The notes below the pieces were generated by a model. That model saw only the letters and a list, made by a program, of their open reading frames with translations. It searched no databases and was not told the DNA's origin. This document shows, one piece after another, positions 1 through 5,593 of a DNA stretch of 7,666 nt; the stretch's first letter is position 1; every line of letters starts with the position of its first letter. This DNA is from Galbitalea sp036271795 (lineage in GTDB: Bacteria; Actinomycetota; Actinomycetes; Actinomycetales; Microbacteriaceae). The DNA lies in the NCBI GenBank assembly GCA_036271795.1, contig DATAZY010000045.1, forward strand, positions 1 to 7,666, read 5' to 3'. A program made the translations under genes and the position numbers.

Positions 1-88
1 GTTCGGTGACCGCGATCTTGATCAGGACATACGGGATGCCCCAGGCGACCCCGAGGATGAGAAACAGAATCAGTCCACGGCGAGTCAC
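1..88 (-). CDS. DMT/EamA-type transporter, N-terminal fragment (cut by window edge)
   Basis: Reading the minus strand from a GTG at 88-86 gives 29 codons beginning MTRRGLILFLILGVAWG and continuing IPYVLIKIAVTE before the window ends. A short basic N-terminus leading into a first transmembrane helix with a (G)xxWGxxxVxIKxA pattern is characteristic of drug/metabolite transporter (EamA) permeases, inner-membrane exporters of about 10 helices. Only the first helix is visible, so substrate and intactness cannot be judged. The start is supported by a purine-rich AGGATAGG stretch just upstream and by the absence of an in-frame ATG nearby. It is transcribed divergently from the membrane-protein gene at 184. 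The family is a good guess from one helix, not a certainty. Confidence 0.6.
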   Translation of the reverse strand, partial: MTRRGLILFLILGVAWGIPYVLIKIAVTE

Positions 89-183
89 TCGCCTATCCTG
101 TCAGCCGCCGCCGACCTTCGCGTCCCGTCTACATCGCGGGAAGATCCGCGCGTGGTGGCCGCCCCTGCTGTTACCATGCGGCT
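89..183. other. Divergent intergenic region
   Basis: This 95-nt gap separates the transporter start (leftward) from the membrane-protein start (rightward). It contains a short 5-bp inverted repeat, CGCGG/CCGCG with a 6-nt loop at 135-150, whose meaning is unclear. The only convincing promoter element is the TACCAT box described separately. No operator or RNA gene is evident. Confidence 0.5.
172..177 (+). promoter_or_regulatory. -10 box (TACCAT), leaderless-type
   Basis: TACCAT fits the actinobacterial TANNNT consensus and ends exactly 6 nt before the GTG at 184, which would put the transcription start on the start codon. No Shine-Dalgarno sequence is visible upstream of this GTG, which agrees with a leaderless mRNA. 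No clear -35 is seen. The same geometry recurs at the next two genes. Confidence 0.5.
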
Positions 184-693
184 GTGATCGCTTCAGAGAC
201 ATATGCCGAGCAATGGAGCAACTTCTTCATCCTCGTCGGTACAGGCTCCGCCACACTCGCGGGACTTGTTTTTGTCGCATTGACAATCAACCTCCGCGGC
301 GTGGCAAAGGATGCGACGCATCGGTTCCGCGCAATCAACATGCTCTCCGGTTTTACGTCAGTCTTCGTCATCAGTGCCCTGGCCTTGATGGGGCACCAGC
401 CATACCTCGCGCTGGGTATCGAATGGTTGAGCGTCTCCGTGCTCGCAACGGCGATCAATACCAATGGCTACATTCAGGCCTATCGCCTGCAAAGCAGCCT
501 CTACGCGCTCAGCCTCTTTCGAATAATCGGCGGAACCCTTTGCTTTCTCGGGCAGATTGTCGGATCGATCCTGCTGATTCTCGGCGTTGTAGCGGGGATC
601 TACGTCGGCGCTATATCTCTGGTGGTCAACTTCTTCTTTTTCATTTCCGGCGCGTGGCTCCTCATACTGGGCACCCTCGATACGGCCGACTGA
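184..693 (+). CDS. Multi-pass membrane protein of unknown function
   Basis: The protein has 169 residues and starts at GTG 184; a nearby ATG at 176 reads into a stop after two codons. Residues about 1-12 are a short soluble N-terminus (YAEQWSNFF). Hydrophobic segments follow at about 13-36 (LVGTGSATLAGLVFVALTIN), 51-69, 75-92, 110-136 and 138-164, so four or five helices. The first segment resembles a recurring type of small bacterial membrane protein with a VGTGSATLxGLxFVAxxxNL motif and no assigned role. There is no enzymatic motif and no large loop. It is probably transcribed alone: a leaderless-type promoter lies in front and a hairpin directly behind the stop. I recognise the style of protein but no function, and propose none. 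Confidence 0.8.
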   Translation: MIASETYAEQWSNFFILVGTGSATLAGLVFVALTINLRGVAKDATHRFRAINMLSGFTSVFVISALALMGHQPYLALGIEWLSVSVLATAINTNGYIQAYRLQSSLYALSLFRIIGGTLCFLGQIVGSILLILGVVAGIYVGAISLVVNFFFFISGAWLLILGTLDTAD

Positions 694-696
694 GCA

Positions 697-714
697 CTCG
701 GCGGTTTCGCTGAG
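697..714 (+). terminator. Possible hairpin terminator after membrane-protein gene
   Basis: Three bases after the stop codon, CTCGGCG (697-703) pairs with CGCTGAG (708-714) around a GTTT loop, a 7-bp stem with one G-U pair. There is no T-tract, so intrinsic termination would be weak or of the U-less kind reported in actinobacteria. Its placement just behind a stop and before the next promoter supports a transcript end. Confidence 0.35.
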
Positions 715-729
715 CAGACTAAGTCGGGT

Positions 730-735
730 TAAAGT
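730..735 (+). promoter_or_regulatory. -10 box (TAAAGT), leaderless-type
   Basis: TAAAGT fits TANNNT and ends exactly 6 nt before the ATG at 742. No Shine-Dalgarno sequence lies in the intervening GCACCA. This predicts a leaderless mRNA for the carboxypeptidase gene. No convincing -35 was found. Confidence 0.5.
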
Positions 736-741
736 GCACCA

Positions 742-1575
742 ATGAGCGAGACGGGAAAGCACGGGCCGGCGGGCGACGCGGGGCGGCATCGACGCGCGGC
801 CGGTGCTGCGACACGTAACCGGCTGGTCCTCTGGATCATCGGAGCGATTGTCGTCATCGGCGCCATCGCAATCGTCGTCGTGTTCGTGCTTCGCGATACT
901 CCGGCGACAACGCCATCGGCATCGAAAACGACTTCATCCACGACGACGGTAACTCCCCTTCCAACACCAACCCCGACACCCACCCCCACATTCGACAAGA
1001 CACAGTTCTCGAACACCGACCCGAGCAGTGACTGGGTGCTGGTGAACAAGCAGAACCCGCTCAGCCCGAAAAACTACGTGCCGCCGCTGGTTCCGCTGAA
1101 CCTGCCCGGAGTTAAGGGAGACATGCGACCGGAGGCGGCAGCCGCGCTCCAGCAGATGTTCGCGGACTACCACACCCAGACCGGTCTCCAGCTGTCTGTC
1201 GTCAGCCCCTATCGGAGCTACAACACACAGGTGAGCACCTACAACGGTTGGGTGTCGCGCCTAGGCCAGGCACAGGCGGATCGGCAGAGCGCCCGCCCCG
1301 GTTTCAGTGAGCACCAGACCGGTCTGGCAGTGGACATCGACACCGCCACCAGCGAAGCGTTCGGCGCCACGCCCGCCGGAATGTGGCTCGCGCAGAACTC
1401 CTGGAAATATGGATTCATCGTCCGCTACCAGCAGGGCCAGGAGGCGATCACCGGTTATGAATACGAACCATGGCACTTCCGCTACGTCGGCGTCCCGCTG
1501 GCGACCGAACTTCAGAAAGAGGGCTTCCCATCGCTGGAGACCTTCTTCGGATATCCGCCCGCGCCCAACTACTAG
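742..1575 (+). CDS. Membrane-anchored M15B-type D-alanyl-D-alanine carboxypeptidase (VanY/DdcY-like)
   Basis: This 277-residue protein is a predicted zinc D,D-carboxypeptidase that trims the terminal D-Ala from peptidoglycan stem peptides outside the membrane. Residues 1-27 are a basic cytoplasmic tail. One transmembrane helix spans about 28-50, and a Ser/Thr/Pro wall-spanning linker spans about 52-84, ending in an alternating Pro-Thr run. The catalytic domain is about 95-277. The M15B signature is intact: SEHQTGLAVD at 189-198 supplies ligands H191 and D198, and EPWHFRYVG at 242-250 supplies catalytic E242 and ligand H245. YRSY at 157-160 is the usual substrate-side motif. With no lipobox or signal-peptidase site, it is probably a signal-anchor protein. 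Neighbours give no resistance context (no vanS/R/H/A), so a housekeeping cell-wall role is more likely than vancomycin resistance. The family call is secure; the physiological role is inferred. Confidence 0.92.
   Translation: MSETGKHGPAGDAGRHRRAAGAATRNRLVLWIIGAIVVIGAIAIVVVFVLRDTPATTPSASKTTSSTTTVTPLPTPTPTPTPTFDKTQFSNTDPSSDWVLVNKQNPLSPKNYVPPLVPLNLPGVKGDMRPEAAAALQQMFADYHTQTGLQLSVVSPYRSYNTQVSTYNGWVSRLGQAQADRQSARPGFSEHQTGLAVDIDTATSEAFGATPAGMWLAQNSWKYGFIVRYQQGQEAITGYEYEPWHFRYVGVPLATELQKEGFPSLETFFGYPPAPNY
952..990 (+). repeat. Pro-Thr codon repeat in the linker
   Basis: Codons 71-83 of the carboxypeptidase encode TPLPTPTPTPTPT from near-repeated CCN-ACN units. Such low-complexity linkers typically place an extracytoplasmic domain at a distance from the membrane. 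The tandem units could change in number by slippage without breaking the frame. Confidence 0.6.
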
Positions 1576-1584
1576 AGGCCCGCG

Positions 1585-1590
1585 TAGATT
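1585..1590 (+). promoter_or_regulatory. -10 box (TAGATT), leaderless-type
   Basis: TAGATT fits TANNNT and ends exactly 6 nt before the ATG at 1597, inside the 21-nt gap after the carboxypeptidase gene. The DUF1905 gene could therefore have its own leaderless transcript as well as read-through from upstream. The GTCGGG between box and ATG is too close to act as a normal Shine-Dalgarno. Confidence 0.45.
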
Positions 1591-1596
1591 GTCGGG

Positions 1597-1896
1597 ATGA
1601 CTCCTCGTCTCGAATTGCCCGTCCCCGTCGACTACGACTTCTCAGCGAAGATGGGCGTCGGTGTCAAAGGCGATATCTGGTCCGCAATCGAGGTGCCGCA
1701 GAGCGCGGCAGTGTTCGGCAGCCTGAAGTCAGTGCGGGTGGATGCTCGCGTCGACGGCGTCCTGATCGAGAACACGGGACTCATGCCGACCGGCAGCGGC
1801 GAGTTGATGCTGTCCGTCAGTGCCGCACTGCGCAAGAAGCTCGGAAAGAACGTCGGCGACGAGGTTCACGTCGTAATTCTGCGCCGGCTCACCTGA
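1597..1896 (+). CDS. DUF1905 domain protein
   Basis: The protein has 99 residues and consists of essentially one DUF1905 domain, a small beta-rich fold. Family features visible in order are a DYDFSAKM opening strand, WSAIEVPQSAAVFGSL at 28-43, the V-x-VDGV strand pair at 47-56, MPTGSGELMLSV at 63-74, then a basic LRKKLGKNVGDEVHVVIL ending at 78-95 that matches the family's RKxxGxxxGDxVxVxL tail. Some relatives carry a C-terminal YdeI/OmpD-associated segment; this one lacks it. No catalytic residues are known for the domain. It starts 21 nt after the carboxypeptidase stop, but the leaderless-type -10 in the gap argues for at least partly independent expression. The domain call is confident; the function is unknown. 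Confidence 0.85.
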   Translation: MTPRLELPVPVDYDFSAKMGVGVKGDIWSAIEVPQSAAVFGSLKSVRVDARVDGVLIENTGLMPTGSGELMLSVSAALRKKLGKNVGDEVHVVILRRLT

Positions 1897-1983
1897 CGCT
1901 GGCGGGACAGGTCGTGGCGGCTAGGTTCCGGCTTGGATTGTGGTCTGAAGCGCCCCGTCCCGGCAAACCCGGATCGGGCTGAC
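1897..1983. other. Convergent intergenic region
   Basis: This 87-nt gap lies between the ends of the DUF1905 gene (+) and the small ABM-fold gene (-). The only structure I see is a weak GC hairpin at 1952-1979: CCGG(1960-1963)/CCGG(1969-1972) inside GCCC/GGGC outer pairs, with internal mismatches and no T-run. It might serve as a bidirectional terminator. Confidence 0.4.
1952..1979. terminator. Weak candidate bidirectional terminator hairpin
   Basis: GCCC (1952-1955) can pair with GGGC (1976-1979), and CCGG (1960-1963) with CCGG (1969-1972) around a CAAAC loop, with unpaired bases between the two helices. It lies between convergent genes, which is the main reason to list it. There is no U-tract on either strand. 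Confidence 0.25.
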
Positions 1984-2274
1984 TCAAACCACCATCTCAA
2001 CCGGGATGACATCCGTTCGGGCGATCACCCGGCGGTGCACATCGGCTAGCGCCTGGCGCACCGGGTCATTCATGTAGGAGTTCACCGCGTCCTGGTCCGC
2101 GAAGTGAATGAGCTGCACTTCGAACGGCCCCTCGTCGTGGTCCAGGCGACGGACGCGACTTGCGACCTGGCCGCCATGTTGCGGAATCAATGCCAGAACG
2201 GTGTCCTCGTACTCGACCAGATCCGCTTCGCAGCCGTCGCTCACCCACAGCAGCACGCATAGTTCGATTGTCAT
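1984..2274 (-). CDS. Small ferredoxin-like alpha/beta-barrel protein (ABM / DUF1330-like)
   Basis: The 96-residue protein starts MTIELCVLLWVSDG. Its pattern is a first beta strand (IELCVLLWV), a helix (EADLVEYEDTVLALIPQHGG, 16-35), two strands including FEVQLIHFAD (51-60), then a helix DAVNSYMNDPVRQALAD (62-78) and a last strand. This matches the dimeric alpha+beta barrel fold of antibiotic-biosynthesis-monooxygenase and DUF1330-type proteins, which bind or oxidise small ligands without a metal or cofactor in some members. No specific catalytic residue can be assigned. The frame is open further upstream to 2409, but AAGGAG lies 8 nt before the ATG at 2274 and the extension would overlap the SDR start, so 2274 is chosen. 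It is transcribed divergently from the SDR, which may mean shared regulation; no clear operator is visible. Confidence 0.8.
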   Translation of the reverse strand: MTIELCVLLWVSDGCEADLVEYEDTVLALIPQHGGQVASRVRRLDHDEGPFEVQLIHFADQDAVNSYMNDPVRQALADVHRRVIARTDVIPVEMVV

Positions 2275-2389
2275 CTCCAGATCTCCTTCGCGCCTTGTGC
2301 TGCCACCGTCAATCGTCCCCAAGGCCCATTCAGCGTGCGCCCACGCCGGAGGTTCGCCCGTGAGGCTCCTACGGTGAGAGTATCGAAGT
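2275..2389. other. Divergent intergenic region (ABM-fold gene / SDR)
   Basis: This 115-nt region holds the start-side signals of both genes. On the plus strand TACGGT (2370-2375) fits TANNNT, and GAGAG (2376-2380) is a weak Shine-Dalgarno 9 nt before the SDR ATG; the two can hardly both be used. I found no convincing inverted repeat that could act as a shared operator. Confidence 0.4.
2283..2288 (-). promoter_or_regulatory. Ribosome binding site fixing the start at 2274
   Basis: On the minus strand AAGGAG lies 8 nt before the ATG whose first base is 2274. It is one of the clearest Shine-Dalgarno sequences in the window, and it rules out the longer frame beginning at 2409. Confidence 0.7.
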
Positions 2390-3118
2390 ATGACTACAAC
2401 TCTCGTCACCGGAGCTACCCGTGGAATCGGCCGCGAGGTCGCCCGACGTTTGGTCGAGGCGGGCCAGACCGTCTATCTCGGTGCCCGCGACGAACATGCC
2501 GGTGCCGATGTCGCTCGCTCGATAGGTGCCACACCGATCCGGCTCGACGTCACCAACTCGGAATTGATCGCCTCCGCTGTGGAGCGAATACGAGATGAAG
2601 TCGGCGTGCTGGATGTCCTCGTGAACAACGCCGGCATCGCCGGAGAACAGCGGCGACCGGGCGAGGCCACCCTGGCAGACATGCGAAACGTGTTCGAGAC
2701 GAACGTGTTCGGCGCGTCCGCCGTGATCGACGCCTTCACGCCGTTGCTCGAGGCCAGCGCAACGCCTGTCGTGGTCAACGTGTCCAGCGCCGTCGGATCG
2801 CTGACCCTGAACACCGCGCCGGATTCTCGATGGACGATCCTCGCCTATCCGATGTCGAAGGCGGCACTCAACATGCTGACCATCCAGTACGCGCGAGCCT
2901 TCCCCCGCTGGCGAGTGAACTCGGCAACGCCCGGGCTCACCGCAACAGACTTCACCGGCCCCCGCGAGGGCAAACCGACTATCGAGGAGCTGAGGACTGC
3001 CGGAATGCAGATCAACACGGTCGAACAGGGTGCGGAAGTTATCGTTCAGCTGGCACTCGTCAAGCCGGATGGCCCGACCGGAACCTTCGCTGGCAACGAC
3101 GGAACGGTCCCGTGGTAA
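2390..3118 (+). CDS. Short-chain dehydrogenase/reductase (classical SDR)
   Basis: The protein has 242 residues, within the usual 240-260 for classical SDRs. The Rossmann nucleotide-binding motif is TGATRGIG at 7-14. R33 after the second strand (LGARDE) suggests NADP(H) preference. LDVT at 52-55 and NNAG at 79-82 are the standard structural motifs. The catalytic tetrad is complete: N105 (ETNVFG), S133 (VNVSSAVG), Y153 and K157 (YPMSK). PGLTATDF at 181-188 closes the active site. The substrate cannot be predicted; relatives are often annotated as generic carbonyl reductases. It stands alone on its strand, divergent from the small ABM-fold gene and converging on the FAD monooxygenase. The ATG at 2390 is the first start giving a full Rossmann strand, so the N-terminus is secure. 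Confidence 0.93.
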   Translation: MTTTLVTGATRGIGREVARRLVEAGQTVYLGARDEHAGADVARSIGATPIRLDVTNSELIASAVERIRDEVGVLDVLVNNAGIAGEQRRPGEATLADMRNVFETNVFGASAVIDAFTPLLEASATPVVVNVSSAVGSLTLNTAPDSRWTILAYPMSKAALNMLTIQYARAFPRWRVNSATPGLTATDFTGPREGKPTIEELRTAGMQINTVEQGAEVIVQLALVKPDGPTGTFAGNDGTVPW

Positions 3119-3140
3119 TCGACGGGCATCGGAAGTCGCA

Positions 3141-3170
3141 CCACTACTAACTCGCGTAAACGGGTAGTGG
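3141..3170. terminator. Inverted repeat at convergent gene ends, possible bidirectional terminator
   Basis: CCACTAC (3141-3147) is exactly complementary to GTAGTGG (3164-3170) across a 16-nt loop. It sits between the SDR stop and the monooxygenase 3' end and includes the monooxygenase stop codon. The long loop and lack of a T-tract make it a weak terminator candidate, but its position between convergent genes is suggestive. Confidence 0.35.
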
Positions 3171-4322
3171 CTTTGCGGCTGGCTGCAGTCTGCGATTCAG
3201 TCCGCCGAGCGCGCGGAGAAGCGGGAGTCTCACCATCGCGTTTCGCGTGGAAATGCCGAGTCGCGACTTTGGCATCAGGAGTCCAATAAAAATGCCCTCC
3301 TGGGCCGATCGAACTGTGGGTCGCATGGCTGCTTCGTATTGCGCAAGGGCACGCGCGACATCCCCCTCGCATTCAGAGAGCGCCCCAGCAAGATGGAACG
3401 CACCAAGAAGAGCAAGCATCGCGCCCGCACCGCTCACCGGCGACGCGCAATACGCGGCGTCCCCGACAAGCACGACCCGACCCGCCGACCAGGATGGCAG
3501 TCGAACCTGGCTCAGTTCGTCGACGTACAGCTGCGGGTCGGCGGCTGCTCCCCTCACCAGCTCGGCGGAGAATCCCGCCATCCCAGCGATTCCCCGGGTG
3601 AGCAGCTGACCTGCTTCTCGCTGGCTTCTGCGGTCATAGCTCAGCCGCTTCGGTGCCCGGAAAGCAAAGTAGCTTTTTGCCTGGCTGTGGTTGCCGGAAC
3701 GGTAGATGCCCGACATCCGTCCTGGCTCGTTGTAGATCGACATCCAGCGGTCCTCGCCGAGAGATGTATTCGTGTTGGCGAAAGCGACGTAGTACCCGAG
3801 ATAGTGCACCGAGCTATCTGCCCGACCGAATGCGAGATCCCGAACCGCCGAATGGATGCCGTCAGCGCCGATAACCAGGTCAAAGGATCGAGGCGCCGAC
3901 TTCTCAAACTCGACCGTCACGCTATTCGGGTTCTGTTCGATACTCCTGATTCGGTCGCCGAACAGATACTCGGTACTCGCTTCACATGCGTCATAGAGAA
4001 TGCGCGCCAGATCGCCGCGCATGATTTCGACGTCCCTGCTGTCGGTCGCAGCCGCGAGGGATTGCATATCGATGCGGGCACGATTGACGCCGGCGGAATC
4101 GACAAACGAAACACCCTGAACGTCTGTGGCGGCTGCCTGGACGGCGGGCATGATTCCCATGCGTTCGGCGACGTCGACCGCCTGTCCCCTCACGTCGACG
4201 CCATTGCCTCCCATTCGCAACGCAGGCGCACGCTCAACGACCGTCACCCCGATGCCATGCCTGGCGAGCCAAAAGGCGAGGGTCGATCCAGCAAGGCTCG
4301 CCCCCGATATCAACACACGCAT
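3147..4322 (-). CDS. FAD-dependent monooxygenase (PHBH fold, TetX-like group)
   Basis: The 391-residue protein is a class A flavoprotein monooxygenase expected to hydroxylate a small, probably aromatic, substrate with NAD(P)H and O2. The N-terminal FAD-binding fold reads LISGASLAGSTLAFWL, with the dinucleotide motif GASLAG at 7-12 in the GxSxAG form common to TetX-like enzymes, and E30 (VVER) for the FAD ribose. R102 (IMRGDL) is the conserved FAD-contacting arginine. The DG motif is GADGIHSAVR at 152-161. The GD motif is RVVLVGDAAYCASPVSGAGA at 282-301. Length is normal and all landmarks are present, so it looks functional. GGGGA lies 7 nt before the ATG. It is divergent from tetR across a perfect palindrome, so repression by that TetR, relieved by substrate, is likely. 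The substrate is unknown; inactivation of a drug or natural product is one possibility. Confidence 0.9.
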   Translation of the reverse strand: MRVLISGASLAGSTLAFWLARHGIGVTVVERAPALRMGGNGVDVRGQAVDVAERMGIMPAVQAAATDVQGVSFVDSAGVNRARIDMQSLAAATDSRDVEIMRGDLARILYDACEASTEYLFGDRIRSIEQNPNSVTVEFEKSAPRSFDLVIGADGIHSAVRDLAFGRADSSVHYLGYYVAFANTNTSLGEDRWMSIYNEPGRMSGIYRSGNHSQAKSYFAFRAPKRLSYDRRSQREAGQLLTRGIAGMAGFSAELVRGAAADPQLYVDELSQVRLPSWSAGRVVLVGDAAYCASPVSGAGAMLALLGAFHLAGALSECEGDVARALAQYEAAMRPTVRSAQEGIFIGLLMPKSRLGISTRNAMVRLPLLRALGGLNRRLQPAAKPLPVYAS

Positions 4323-4344
4323 CCCAGATTCCCCATTCGTATTC

Positions 4345-4362
4345 CGTTACATGAGTGTAACG
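4345..4362. promoter_or_regulatory. Palindromic operator, probable TetR binding site
   Basis: CGTTACA (4345-4351) and TGTAACG (4356-4362) form a perfect inverted repeat around TGAG. It is the only strong palindrome in the 81-nt gap between the divergent monooxygenase and tetR genes. Arm length and overall span (18 bp) suit a TetR-family dimer. It overlaps the predicted monooxygenase -10 box, so binding would block that promoter directly and tetR probably also. Confidence 0.75.
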
Positions 4363-4382
4363 AAATGGCGACGCGGTGTACA
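4354..4382 (-). promoter_or_regulatory. Predicted promoter of the FAD monooxygenase
   Basis: On the minus strand, TGTACA (4382-4377) as -35 and TACACT (4359-4354) as -10 are separated by 17 nt. Each matches four of six consensus positions. The -10 lies within the palindromic operator. The predicted start near 4347 leaves a leader of about 25 nt carrying GGGGA. Confidence 0.5.
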
Positions 4383-4390
4383 GCACGCTG

Positions 4391-4397
4391 TAAGAAT
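4391..4397 (+). promoter_or_regulatory. Possible -10 of tetR, near-leaderless
   Basis: TAAGAA(T) lies 6-7 nt before the tetR ATG at 4404. It does not fit TANNNT exactly, but position and AT content suggest a leaderless or very short-leader mRNA. There is no good Shine-Dalgarno. The palindromic operator lies about 30 nt upstream, roughly at the -35 to -60 zone. Confidence 0.35.
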
Positions 4398-4403
4398 GGG
4401 TCA

Positions 4404-5006
4404 ATGACCGAGCGGCACGCGGGGCGGCCCCAGAGCGAAGCGATTCGCGCCCGCATCCTGGCCGCGGCGGCCGAGCTGGTGGGCAGGCGCGGGCTCGAGG
4501 CGTGCACCTTCGAGGCGGTTGCGGCCGCTGCAAACACCTCACGACCTGCGATCTACCGGCGGTGGAGCCGAATGGAAGACCTTGTCGCGGAGGCCCTCGA
4601 GACGCGACGCCCCCGCCTCGTCGCGCCCGATACCGGCACCCTCGAAGGGGATCTGAACAGGGTCGCCATGGACTTCGTGGCGCAGTACAGCGCACCACTG
4701 GCCCGCCAGGCCGTACTCGAAATCCTTCGAGCTTCCATTCAGGACGGCTCGACCGCGCAAACGTGGGCATCCCGATATGGCACGCCGCGGATGGACGAAT
4801 TCAGTCCGATCTTCACTCGAGCGGTGGAGCGCGGCGAATTGTCAGCGGATGCCGATATCGAAACCATGATGTTCGTGCTGTCATCGACGCTGCTCCAGGC
4901 GAGCATGCTCGGTACGGTGACCGGCATCGTGGCGCCCACCGCAATCCAGCGGGTTGTGTCCTTGATCTTGAAGGCCGGTAAAAGCGACGAGGCGGGACCC
5001 CGGTGA
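4404..5006 (+). CDS. TetR/AcrR family transcriptional regulator
   Basis: The 200-residue protein has the TetR layout. The N-terminal helix is RARILAAAAELVGRRG (15-30). The helix-turn-helix at about 35-60 reads TFEAVAAAANTSRPAIYRRW, with the typical recognition helix SRPAIYRRWSRMEDLV, followed by an all-helical ligand and dimer domain to residue 190. ASRYGTPRMDEFSPIFTRAVERGEL (122-146) resembles the C-terminal type common in actinobacterial TetRs of the AcrR group. The frame is open far upstream, antisense to the monooxygenase; ATG 4404 is chosen because it gives the usual short basic tail (MTERHAGRPQ) before helix 1 and clears the operator. It probably represses its own gene and the divergent monooxygenase through the palindrome at 4345-4362. 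The ligand is unknown, plausibly the monooxygenase substrate. Confidence 0.92.
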   Translation: MTERHAGRPQSEAIRARILAAAAELVGRRGLEACTFEAVAAAANTSRPAIYRRWSRMEDLVAEALETRRPRLVAPDTGTLEGDLNRVAMDFVAQYSAPLARQAVLEILRASIQDGSTAQTWASRYGTPRMDEFSPIFTRAVERGELSADADIETMMFVLSSTLLQASMLGTVTGIVAPTAIQRVVSLILKAGKSDEAGPR

Positions 5007-5102
5007 CCACGTTTGACGCATCGCCGGGTCAGAGGATGATGGTGATTGCGTCGAGGGCGTGAGCGGACCACCTGCTGACGCACCGAGGGAAGCAGGCGCC
5101 AA
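5007..5102. other. tetR-VOC intergenic region
   Basis: These 96 nt separate two same-strand genes. No clear promoter, hairpin or operator is visible. A possible short reading frame of 8 codons around 5035 has no support. AGG at 5094-5096, 6 nt before the VOC GTG, is a modest Shine-Dalgarno. Co-transcription with tetR is possible but not shown. Confidence 0.4.
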
Positions 5103-5552
5103 GTGGCTAGGAACGTAAATCCCGCCGAGGGGTTTTCCGACGGAATCATGGTCGCGCATTTCATTACGTCAAACGATGTCGAACGCTCCCGACGCTTCTA
5201 TACCGAGGTAGTCGGCGGCGAGATAGCGTTTCGATTCGGGGACCTTACCTATGTCAGGCTCGCGAACGCGTTTATCATCATCAACGTCGGCGGCGGACCA
5301 ACCGACGACAAGCCAACGGTCATCCTCGAGGCACCAAGCAACCCCGATCGTGTCAGCAGCTTCCTCAACTTTCGCGTCGCCGACATCCACGCCAGGTACG
5401 CGGAGTGGAGTGCCCGGGGCGCGGAGTTTCTCACTCCACCGATTCAGCACGAGCACGAGATCCGCTGCTACATTCGCGACCCCGACGGCTATCTCATCGA
5501 GGTCGGGCAGACAACCGACCCTGAGGGCGACTGGACCGCCTGGCTGCCGTGA
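5103..5552 (+). CDS. VOC superfamily (glyoxalase/bleomycin-resistance fold) protein
   Basis: This 149-residue protein is a single VOC unit, two beta-alpha-beta-beta-beta modules. The first module holds HFITSNDVERSRRFYTEVVGG (19-39), with H19 at the usual first metal-ligand position. The loop NVGGGPTDDKPTV is at 61-73. The second module runs from FLNFRVADIHARYAEW (87-102) to the hallmark YIRDPDGYLIEVGQT (123-137), where E133 is the usual second metal ligand. Such proteins range from lyases and dioxygenases to drug-binding proteins, so the reaction cannot be assigned. The GTG at 5103 is chosen because residues 1-15 (ARNVNPAEGFSDG) resemble the N-terminus I expect for close relatives; ATG 5148 is a possible shorter start. 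It follows tetR on the same strand and converges on the NmrA gene. Confidence 0.85.
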   Translation: MARNVNPAEGFSDGIMVAHFITSNDVERSRRFYTEVVGGEIAFRFGDLTYVRLANAFIIINVGGGPTDDKPTVILEAPSNPDRVSSFLNFRVADIHARYAEWSARGAEFLTPPIQHEHEIRCYIRDPDGYLIEVGQTTDPEGDWTAWLP

Positions 5553-5593
5553 CCGCCGTTCGCCACGTCAGACCCACTGCTGCCGGATGCCTG

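Noticed and set aside
6..713. 235-codon plus-strand open frame over the first genes
   Set aside because: It is rich in Arg, Pro and Cys with no hydrophobic pattern, and is a shadow of the transporter start and the membrane-protein gene, which read well in other frames.
742..1575. Vancomycin-resistance vanY
   Set aside because: The enzyme family fits, but no vanR/S, vanH, ligase or vanX lies nearby. M15B carboxypeptidases are common in actinobacteria without a resistance role.
2275..2409. N-terminal extension of the small ABM-fold protein to 2409
   Set aside because: The extension overlaps the SDR start and has no domain character; AAGGAG sits 8 nt before the ATG at 2274.
3339..4403. Long open frame upstream of and in frame with tetR, which would make a 555-residue fusion
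   Set aside because: It is antisense to the intact FAD monooxygenase, its residues show no domain, and TetR proteins start with a short tail before helix 1, as given by ATG 4404.
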